Below are positions 1-5,698 of a DNA stretch of 8,651 bases, piece by piece. The number at the start of each line of letters is the position of its first letter. Position 1 is the first letter of the stretch. Origin of the DNA: CAZTKP01 sp964614215 (GTDB lineage Bacteria; UBP6; UBA1177); contig CAZTKP010000117.1 of NCBI GenBank assembly GCA_964614215.1, positions 1 to 8,651 on the forward strand. Reading direction: 5' to 3'. The position numbers and the translations under genes are program-made. The notes under the pieces are model-generated. The model made no database searches. It was not told the DNA's origin and saw nothing but the letters and a program-made list of their open reading frames with translations.

Positions 1-13
1 TTTTCAGATGTGG

Positions 14-26
14 TCGCAAATTGCGA
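14..26. repeat. 13-bp palindrome downstream of the ABC-F gene
   Basis: TCGCAA and TTGCGA flank a single central base. The loop is too short for an intrinsic terminator in itself, and it lies 6 bp beyond the ABC-F stop codon. It could be a protein-binding site or a chance dyad. Confidence 0.3.
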
Positions 27-31
27 TCGGT

Positions 32-1624
32 TTAAATCTTCCCACCCTTTTCAAGATAGAGATCAAAAGGAAGTTTCACGTCTTCAAAACCGTTTTCATT
101 AAAGACCATGACTCTGTCAGCGACAGATTCAATAAACTGGTGATCCTGTGAGACAAAGAGAATTGTTCCGGGGAATTTGATAAGTCCTTTATTGACTGCT
201 GTGATTGATTCAAGGTCAAGATGGTTTGTTGGCTCATCGAGGATGAGAACATTGGCGGAAGAAAGCATCATTTTTGAAAGCATGCAGCGCATTTTCTCTC
301 CACCGCTCAGCACTGAGACATTTTTCTTTGCTTCATCACCTTTAAAAAGCATTCTGCCAAGGAAACTCCTGATAAAATTCTCACTTTTTTCCTCCGAGAA
401 CTGTCTTAGCCAGTCAATGAGATCGTCATCATTATCATGGAAGAATTTTGTGTTATCTTTGGGCATGTATGCAAAAGAGACTGTCGGTCCCCAGGAGTAA
501 CTTCCCTCATCAGGTTCGATTTCACCTGAAAGAACTCTAAAAAGAACAGTTTTAGCCATGTCATCCGAGCCTACAAAGGCAATCTTTTCACCCCGGTTGA
601 GCCTGAAGCTCACGTCTTTAAAATAAGTAACTCCGTCAATTGTCTTTGAAATATTCTCAACAGTTAGAAGCTCCTTCCCGATCTCTCTTTCCGGCTTGAA
701 CTCAACATAAGGGAACTTCCTTGAACTGACCTGCATATCTTCAAGTGTAAGTTTTTCAAGCTCCTTTTTCCTTGAAGTCGCCTGTTTCGCCTTTGATGCA
801 TTTGAACTGAAACGCTCAATGAATTTCTTGAGTTCCGCTCTTTTTTCCTCGATCTTTCTATTCTGATCTTTTGTCATTTTCTGCATTAACTGGTTGGATT
901 CATACCAGAAATCGTAATTGCCCACATACATTTTGATCTTTTTGAAATCAATATCTGCAATATGCGTGCAAACCTTATTTAAAAAATGTCTGTCGTGCGA
1001 AACCACTATGACCGTATTCTCAAAATTCATGAGAAAGTTCTCAAGCCACATTATCGATCTTATATCCAGATAGTTTGTCGGCTCATCAAGAAGCAGAATG
1101 TCAGGTTTTCCAAAAAGTGCTCTTGCAAGAAGAACTCTCACTTTTTCACCACCGTCAAGATCCTGCATTTTGCTGTTGTGAAGATCTTCGCTGATTCCAA
1201 GTCCCGCAAGAATAGTCGCGGCATCGGACTCGGCTTCCCATCCTCCCATAGCTGCAAACTTTTCCTCAAGCTCTGAAGCAAGAAAACCATCCTCTTCGGA
1301 AAAATCCTCTTTCTCATAAATGGCATCCTTTTCCTGCCAGGTTTTCCATAGAAGTTCATGGCCTCTTATTACCGTTTCCAGAACTTCCATATCGTTAAAC
1401 TCGAAGTGATCCTGCTTTAGTACGGCTATTCTGGATCCTTTTTCCTTAAAAACTTCCCCTGTTGTCGGCTCCAACTCACCTTCAAGAATTTTTAAAAAAG
1501 TAGATTTCCCCGAACCGTTTGCTCCGATCACTCCATAACAGTTTCCGGGAGTGAATTTCACATTTACATCTTCAAAAAGTTTCTGTCCGCCAAAGGAAAG
1601 ACTTAAATTGTTCGTACTGATCAT
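32..1624 (-). CDS. ybiT: ABC-F family ATPase, YbiT/YkpA type
   Basis: Soluble protein of 530 aa with two ATP-binding cassettes and no membrane segment. ABC-F proteins bind the ribosome near the E site and modulate translation or antibiotic sensitivity; the exact role of the YbiT branch is less settled. NBD1 is complete: Walker A GANGSGKS (34-41), signature LDGGEKVRV (156-164), Walker B DILLLDEP (175-182, Glu181) and H-loop His210. A charged helical linker (about 240-305, with RFSSNASKAKQATSR) is the ABC-F inter-domain arm. NBD2 has signature LSGGEKMRC (439-447) and Walker B NVLILDEP (458-465), but a degenerate P-loop GSDDMAKT (352-359) and Gln493 where the H-loop histidine should be. The length equals that of E. 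coli YbiT as I remember it. ATG 1624 was chosen because MIST aligns with the usual family start; an in-frame GTG lies two codons upstream at 1630. Neither has a strong Shine-Dalgarno site. The gene lies 80 nt after the hydrolase and has its own candidate promoter, so co-transcription is uncertain. Confidence 0.93.
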   Translation of the reverse strand: MISTNNLSLSFGGQKLFEDVNVKFTPGNCYGVIGANGSGKSTFLKILEGELEPTTGEVFKEKGSRIAVLKQDHFEFNDMEVLETVIRGHELLWKTWQEKDAIYEKEDFSEEDGFLASELEEKFAAMGGWEAESDAATILAGLGISEDLHNSKMQDLDGGEKVRVLLARALFGKPDILLLDEPTNYLDIRSIMWLENFLMNFENTVIVVSHDRHFLNKVCTHIADIDFKKIKMYVGNYDFWYESNQLMQKMTKDQNRKIEEKRAELKKFIERFSSNASKAKQATSRKKELEKLTLEDMQVSSRKFPYVEFKPEREIGKELLTVENISKTIDGVTYFKDVSFRLNRGEKIAFVGSDDMAKTVLFRVLSGEIEPDEGSYSWGPTVSFAYMPKDNTKFFHDNDDDLIDWLRQFSEEKSENFIRSFLGRMLFKGDEAKKNVSVLSGGEKMRCMLSKMMLSSANVLILDEPTNHLDLESITAVNKGLIKFPGTILFVSQDHQFIESVADRVMVFNENGFEDVKLPFDLYLEKGGKI

Positions 1625-1658
1625 AGACACACCATAATATTAAAAATAACTGCCGATT

Positions 1659-1664
1659 ATTATA
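1659..1664 (-). promoter_or_regulatory. candidate -10 box for the ABC-F gene
   Basis: A perfect TATAAT reads on the minus strand in the 80-nt gap between the hydrolase stop and the ABC-F start. It would place transcription start near 1652, giving a leader of about 28 nt. The -35 region is weak: TGGATT at a 15-nt spacing is the best match. The surrounding DNA is very AT-rich, so a chance match is possible. If real, the ABC-F gene is at least partly independent of the lipoprotein genes. Confidence 0.4.
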
Positions 1665-1704
1665 TGAAATTAAAGAGAAAATCCATTTTTGATTATATGA
1701 TGCA

Positions 1705-3399
1705 CTATTTCCTGATAAAAGGAACTCTGTCGGGAGCTATGAAAAACGGCTTTATTTTTATGTTTCTGATCTCTTCGGCAGGTTCATTCTCCCAGTAATC
1801 TTTTCTACCGAAATAATATTCAGCGTATGCGTTTTCTCCTTTAAAATCGGGAGGTAGCACTTCCGAAACACAACTAAGATCAAGTTCAGCTTCCGGATCT
1901 TCCATGAATTGATCCCAAAGAGACTGAGCACAATGAACTGATTCGGGATCCGAATCCAAAGGTGTTCCGCTTGAAACATTGTGAGGAGCATATTCAAACT
2001 CTACGAAATGCTGATGTTCACCATTGAAATTATCCTTGAGAAGAACTGCATAATCATAAGGAGTTGACGGATCAAGCTTTCCCTGAAGCATGAGCATGGG
2101 AACATCTGTCTTTGACCATAAACCGGCATTCTCATCAACGTATGGAGTCCACATTTTGTATTGTTTGTTCCTGTCATAGCCGAAACCTGTCGCGATGTAG
2201 GCATCCTCGTAGATGCCGTCCAGATATGTCTCAATATCATCAGGTGTCGGATAATCTTCGTTGAGCCACGTCTCACCGAATAGCTGATTGTAAAAAAGTA
2301 ACATAGAAAAAGCTTCATTGTCTGAAACCACGCTGCTTTCGAAAAATTTTGTGTAGAAACTGTAAATAGCGTCGTAATCACCTTGATCACACCTGTCAAG
2401 CCTGTGTAGAAAACCGGGGATCATATCATGTGTCGGATAATAGAAAAGCAGGTTGTACATCCAGTGTCCAAGAAATTCACTTGTTATTCCGAGGGTCGGA
2501 CAGTGTCCTTCATCAAGTTTGGCTTTGAGATCTTTATAAAACTGTGCCGGATCAGGCATCTTTGACGAACAGAATTCATCTTCCTTACAAAGATCGAATA
2601 TCTTTCTTCCTATCAGTTCTGTGTACTTATCCTGATGAACCATACTCTCGTTGGGAGGAACTACACCCTCTATAATTACTCCGTCAGCAATATCGGGAAA
2701 AAAGTAGAGAAGCCGCTGAGCCCAGAAAGTGCCTCCACTAGTACCATAAACGAAAACTTTCGCACCTTCTCTTCTGGAATTTTTTATAAAAGCCGCCGCA
2801 TCAATAGCCGCATGGGTAGCACCGAAAATTATCTTGTCGTCTCCATATTTTTTATCAAACCAGTCAGCACATTCCTGAAAGTCCTCATCAGTATAAGCTT
2901 GGGAAAAATCAAGTTCCGGACAATCAAGATGCTCCGAATATCCAACTCCGCGCGGATCAAGTGTAAATACTTCGATCTCCGGATTATTTTTCACAATACG
3001 CTCCATCCAGCTGCCGAAATCCTTAACACCGGAAGCCCCGGGACCACCGTGAAGGAGCCATAACTGTTTTTTGATAGTCTCACCGGAACTGTATCTTTTT
3101 GCGTAAGATTTAAATGTTCTTCCGTCAGGTTTCAGCCAGAGGTAAGGCATCTCTCCGTATGTACATTCAGCTTTTCCGTCCAGTTGTCCTTCGTGCAGAG
3201 AACACTGCTTCCAGTTAAGCTTAACATTATCGACAAGCTCTTCCAGACTAAGCTCCGCATCGGCATCACTCACTTCCTCATCAGCATCCATGTCATTGAT
3301 CTCATTGTCATTTTGAGTGTCATCGTCGGTTTTGCTGTCACTGTCGCCACAGGCACAGACAAAAAAGAACACCACTGCCGCCAAAAATAATCTGAACAT
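1705..3399 (-). CDS. lipoprotein alpha/beta hydrolase, TAP-like (S33) aminopeptidase type
   Basis: Predicted 564-aa exported lipoprotein. The signal peptide ends in VCAC with Cys17 as the lipidation site; Cys at -2 is unusual but tolerable. A linker rich in Asp/Glu/Asn (about 18-52) follows. The catalytic domain has HGGPG (117-121, oxyanion region), DPRGVGYS (148-155), nucleophile elbow GTSGG (219-223, Ser221), acid Asp443 in QGKLDPSTP, and His473 in APHN. A long cap lies between Ser and Asp. The Cys-containing tail (C490, C510) resembles the TAP-like C-terminal domain. The family hydrolyses N-terminal residues or short peptides and related esters or amides; the actual substrate cannot be read from sequence. 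It acts in the periplasm or at the cell surface. Start: an in-frame ATG at 3411 overlaps the Shine-Dalgarno GGAGG, so ATG 3399, 5 nt downstream of that site, is the better start. The gene lies 71 nt after the second lipoprotein and is probably in the same transcription unit. Confidence 0.9.
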   Translation of the reverse strand: MFRLFLAAVVFFFVCACGDSDSKTDDDTQNDNEINDMDADEEVSDADAELSLEELVDNVKLNWKQCSLHEGQLDGKAECTYGEMPYLWLKPDGRTFKSYAKRYSSGETIKKQLWLLHGGPGASGVKDFGSWMERIVKNNPEIEVFTLDPRGVGYSEHLDCPELDFSQAYTDEDFQECADWFDKKYGDDKIIFGATHAAIDAAAFIKNSRREGAKVFVYGTSGGTFWAQRLLYFFPDIADGVIIEGVVPPNESMVHQDKYTELIGRKIFDLCKEDEFCSSKMPDPAQFYKDLKAKLDEGHCPTLGITSEFLGHWMYNLLFYYPTHDMIPGFLHRLDRCDQGDYDAIYSFYTKFFESSVVSDNEAFSMLLFYNQLFGETWLNEDYPTPDDIETYLDGIYEDAYIATGFGYDRNKQYKMWTPYVDENAGLWSKTDVPMLMLQGKLDPSTPYDYAVLLKDNFNGEHQHFVEFEYAPHNVSSGTPLDSDPESVHCAQSLWDQFMEDPEAELDLSCVSEVLPPDFKGENAYAEYYFGRKDYWENEPAEEIRNIKIKPFFIAPDRVPFIRK

Positions 3400-3404
3400 A
3401 AAAA

Positions 3405-3409
3405 CCTCC
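3405..3409 (-). promoter_or_regulatory. Shine-Dalgarno site deciding the hydrolase start
   Basis: GGAGG reads on the minus strand with a 5-nt spacer to ATG 3399. The alternative upstream ATG (3411-3409) abuts this site, and its G is shared with it, so the longer frame would put the ribosome site inside the coding sequence. The shorter start also gives a compact signal peptide beginning MFRLFLAAV. Confidence 0.75.
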
Positions 3410-3470
3410 ATTACTCTTAATGCTTTCAGATTATTTATACAGTAATTTATATTTTTAGCTAGATTTTAGA

Positions 3471-4499
3471 TCAGTCTTCCCAGACCGGGGGATTGGGAGG
3501 AAACAGGTTATCTCTTTCTTCCATAAGTTTCTCACAGTCATAGCTGTCATCAACCGGAACAAGAATGATAGGACTTAAGGACAGATCCTCGTTCTGTGTC
3601 CAGTTCTGCTGAATTTTGAGATAATCAAGTGAAGCATCAATTACCAGCTGCTCTGAACGGTCATGAACTACACCTTCAAGATTTCCGTCAACTTTAAGGT
3701 AAGCCGCGAACTTAAATATCTCTCTTCTTGCGATCTGGATCTCTTCCAGATCTTCGGTGTTGCCAAACATCGCCATAAATACTGTAACGCCGGGCTTTCC
3801 ATCATTATCTGCATCCACAAGCCTCTCATCATCAGGCTCAATAGTTTCAGGAAGAGGAGTATTGTATGGATCAGGATATTCAATTCCAAGCAGTGTAGGT
3901 GTTTCCGGTCTCCACAGATACGGATTGCCGTCATCATCAACTTTCACTTCAATTTCAATGCTGTCAGGAATAATTGCCTGTGTCAAAGAGTCAGGAACTA
4001 TAGAAACGAAGTCCGACTGATTTGAGATCTGCTCGGAATGACAGAATCTGTCAGTGATCACAAGCTTTCCGTCCTCATTTTTCTTAAATTCCGAAAAGCC
4101 GTATGAAATGATCAGATTTTTAAAGGTAATTTCCGTACCAAGATCCATATCTGACTGATATGCCACAATGTCGTAATGAGCGTATTTTCCTTCCGCCCGT
4201 TCAATGAGATCTTCAACTGTAAGCCCTTCAACTATCGGAGTTTCTTCCACAACATCCTCGTCCGGATCTTCTTCATCGACGTTTTCCAGATCGCCGGTAT
4301 CATCTTCATCTGCATTTTCTTCAGTATCATCTATCTCATCAACAACTTCAGCATCATCTGCAATTTCTTCAGTATTATCAGCCTGTTCTTCGTCAACAAC
4401 TACTGTGTCGTCCTTGTTCTCATCATCTGCTTTTTCGTTACTGTCAGATCCACAGGAAACAAAGAAAAGCAGAGTTATCATCAGCAATATTATTTTCAT
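3471..4499 (-). CDS. acidic-linker lipoprotein, paralogue of the upstream lipoprotein; function unknown
   Basis: Predicted 342-aa lipoprotein of no family I recognise. MKIILLMITLLFFVSC is a textbook signal peptide, with lipid Cys16 followed by GSDS. Residues about 17-90 form a very acidic, low-complexity linker (Asp/Glu with Val, Thr, Ala). A globular region of about 250 aa starts near a EGKYA segment. It contains Cys153, a DADNDGKPGVTV motif (229-240) that resembles an EF-hand-type DxDxDG calcium loop, and Cys322 near the C-terminus in a DCEKL segment. The same landmarks, in the same order, occur in the neighbouring lipoprotein, so the two are diverged tandem paralogues. No catalytic motif is visible; a structural, binding or sensory role is possible. 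Two adjacent ATGs exist. The AAGGGG Shine-Dalgarno (4511-4506) is 6 nt from ATG 4499 but only 3 nt from ATG 4502, so 4499 is preferred. The gene starts 15 nt after the upstream stop, which indicates an operon. Confidence 0.88.
   Translation of the reverse strand: MKIILLMITLLFFVSCGSDSNEKADDENKDDTVVVDEEQADNTEEIADDAEVVDEIDDTEENADEDDTGDLENVDEEDPDEDVVEETPIVEGLTVEDLIERAEGKYAHYDIVAYQSDMDLGTEITFKNLIISYGFSEFKKNEDGKLVITDRFCHSEQISNQSDFVSIVPDSLTQAIIPDSIEIEVKVDDDGNPYLWRPETPTLLGIEYPDPYNTPLPETIEPDDERLVDADNDGKPGVTVFMAMFGNTEDLEEIQIARREIFKFAAYLKVDGNLEGVVHDRSEQLVIDASLDYLKIQQNWTQNEDLSLSPIILVPVDDSYDCEKLMEERDNLFPPNPPVWED
3798..3815 (-). other. DxDxDG calcium-loop-like motif in the acidic-linker lipoprotein
   Basis: These codons give DADNDG, followed by KPGVTV. 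The alternating aspartates then glycine resemble the start of EF-hand or thrombospondin-type-3 calcium loops. No flanking helices typical of a full EF-hand are evident, so calcium binding is inference. Confidence 0.5.
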
Positions 4500-4505
4500 C
4501 ATATA

Positions 4506-4511
4506 CCCCTT
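4506..4511 (-). promoter_or_regulatory. Shine-Dalgarno site for the acidic-linker lipoprotein
   Basis: AAGGGG reads on the minus strand just after the stop codon of the upstream lipoprotein gene. Its spacing favours the second of two tandem ATGs (4499 over 4502). The lack of room for a promoter in this gap supports co-transcription of the two lipoprotein genes. Confidence 0.65.
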
Positions 4512-4514
4512 AAA

Positions 4515-5537
4515 TTATTCTGCAAAAAGTGTAGCTTCATTTTCAATAATTTCCTCACATGTCCATTCTTCATCGATCTTAACAACATGAAAATTACTAG
4601 CTGCATTATCGGGCACAGCTTTTCCGCTATTTTTAAGAATATCATGTGAGTATTCAAGAATGTACTGCTCATCTGACCATGCAACAGTTCCTTTGATCTC
4701 ACCGCCAACGGTTGAACCGCTGTATGAATTGCTCATTCTCTGGGTAATGGCGATATACCCTTCACCCTGAAACATCATCGGAATGTTTCCGATCATATCT
4801 ACGGTAACTCCGGGCTTTCCATCCTTATCCTGATCATAAACCCTTTGATCAGATGCCTCTTTAGGAAGCTCATCCGTTGCAGGATTATCCAAGTTGCATC
4901 CTCTGATCTCAAGAACATCATCTGCAACCACATCATATCCATTTCCATTTTCTGTAATTGTATAGTCAAATTCACTCGGGATAACATTTTCAATGTAGAG
5001 ATCCGAAGTCTCGACAGCCATCATTTCCGAACCGGTGTCAACATCGATCTTGCATGTTTTTGAAACGACATGAACTTTACCTTCAACCACTGTCTGTTCA
5101 ACAAGAAGAACTGTCGCAGTCTCAGCACGGAACTTCTGTCCCATTGTTTCTGAATCGGAGTAAAGTACATTCTTCTGTGCCCATTTGCCTTCAAAATCTT
5201 CAAGTTCAAACGGCTCATCTAAAACATCGTCATCTGCAACTTCATTGTCATCGACATCATTACCGGTGTTTCCAGTATCACCTGTGTTACCGGTATCTCC
5301 TGTGTTCCCTGTATCTCCGGTATTCCCTGTGTCCCCTACGTCCATGTCACTTCCTGTGTCTCCTGTGTCTCCTGTGTCTCCAGTGTCTCCAGTATCTCCG
5401 GTATTACCTGTATCACCTGTATCGACACTATCAGCATCACTCACTTCGCTATTATCATGTACCGGAACAGGGTCACCTTCGCCACAGCCTGTAAAAAAGA
5501 AAACTGAAAAGATCAACGCAATGTAAAACAACTTCAT
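4515..5537 (-). CDS. lipoprotein with two DTG/NTG repeat blocks; function unknown
   Basis: Predicted 340-aa lipoprotein of no recognised family. The signal peptide MKLFYIALIFSVFFFTGC puts the lipid on Cys18. The linker (19-110) opens with an EVSDADS element, also seen as EVSDADA in the hydrolase. It then has eight DTG/NTG units (39-62), the spacer SDMDVG, eight strictly alternating DTG-NTG units (69-92), and an acidic tail. The globular part starts near FEGKWA (115-120) and contains Cys162, Cys214, a DQDKDGKPGVTV motif (235-246) and Cys327 in TCEEI near the end. These match the landmarks of the next gene downstream, a diverged paralogue. The Asp/Thr/Gly linker is predicted to be flexible and hydrophilic, holding the domain away from the membrane. 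Start ATG 5537 has GAGGG 6 nt upstream. The gene is probably first in the lipoprotein operon, 161 nt after the AraC-type regulator gene. I see no convincing promoter by consensus in that gap. Confidence 0.88.
   Translation of the reverse strand: MKLFYIALIFSVFFFTGCGEGDPVPVHDNSEVSDADSVDTGDTGNTGDTGDTGDTGDTGDTGSDMDVGDTGNTGDTGNTGDTGNTGDTGNTGNDVDDNEVADDDVLDEPFELEDFEGKWAQKNVLYSDSETMGQKFRAETATVLLVEQTVVEGKVHVVSKTCKIDVDTGSEMMAVETSDLYIENVIPSEFDYTITENGNGYDVVADDVLEIRGCNLDNPATDELPKEASDQRVYDQDKDGKPGVTVDMIGNIPMMFQGEGYIAITQRMSNSYSGSTVGGEIKGTVAWSDEQYILEYSHDILKNSGKAVPDNAASNFHVVKIDEEWTCEEIIENEATLFAE
4818..4835 (-). other. DxDxDG calcium-loop-like motif in the repeat lipoprotein
   Basis: These codons give DQDKDG, followed by KPGVTV. 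The motif and its surrounding DNA are nearly identical to the matching part of the downstream paralogue, which makes it the most conserved piece shared by the two proteins. Metal binding is inferred only from the aspartate spacing. Confidence 0.5.
5262..5333 (-). repeat. in-gene repeat block 2: eight alternating DTG/NTG units
   Basis: A 9-bp unit repeats eight times, with strict alternation of Asp and Asn at the first residue, so the true period is 18 bp (DTGNTG). Third-codon positions vary between units, which suggests an older array or selection at the protein level. It lies in the linker of the repeat lipoprotein. Confidence 0.9.
5352..5423 (-). repeat. in-gene repeat block 1: eight DTG/NTG units
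   Basis: Eight 9-bp units encode DTG, with one NTG at the third position. Several consecutive units near the 3' part of the block are identical in DNA, pointing to recent slippage or unit duplication. It is separated from block 2 by six codons for SDMDVG. Confidence 0.9.
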
Positions 5538-5656
5538 AACAAACCCTCACTTTAGTCGGTTAAACAATCAACACGATACTATGATAAGGGTATAAGCCAC
5601 GAGTTTCGTCCGGATTTAAAATATTTAAGTTTATGGACTTTTCTTTAGGAATTAAA

Positions 5657-5679
5657 ACGCTTCGGGTTATTCGGACGCT
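5657..5679. repeat. block-swapped direct repeats between the AraC-type gene and the lipoprotein operon
   Basis: On the plus strand the order is ACGCT, TCGG, a 5-nt spacer GTTAT, then TCGG, ACGCT. The copies are direct repeats 18 bp (ACGCT) and 9 bp (TCGG) apart, not inverted, so this is not a hairpin or terminator. It lies about 120 bp upstream of the repeat lipoprotein start. Direct half-sites are what AraC-type regulators usually bind, so an operator is possible but unproven. Confidence 0.3.
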
Positions 5680-5698
5680 CAGTTTTTATTTAAACAAT

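Noticed and set aside
1624..1630. GTG at 1630 as the ABC-F start
   Set aside because: ATG 1624 matches the usual family N-terminus, and the GTG has no better ribosome site.
3399..3411. ATG 3411 as the hydrolase start
   Set aside because: It overlaps the GGAGG ribosome site that serves ATG 3399, and it only adds four residues before the signal peptide.
4204..4590. Ser/Thr-rich plus-strand open frame
   Set aside because: It is antisense to the acidic linker of the lipoprotein gene (Asp/Glu codons read as Ser/Phe on the other strand), with no start signal.
5262..5423. Regular short repeats as a CRISPR array
   Set aside because: The units are 9 bp without unique spacers and are in frame inside a coding sequence.
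5054..5526. Long plus-strand open frames opposite the DTG repeats (Ser/Pro/Val-rich and Leu/Cys/Tyr-rich)
   Set aside because: They are antisense shadows of the 9-bp repeat, with low-complexity composition and no ribosome site. The minus-strand frame has a lipoprotein signal and a paralogue.
5657..5690. Terminator of the AraC-type gene
   Set aside because: The repeats are direct, not inverted, so no stem forms before the T-rich stretch, which is also on the wrong strand for this gene.
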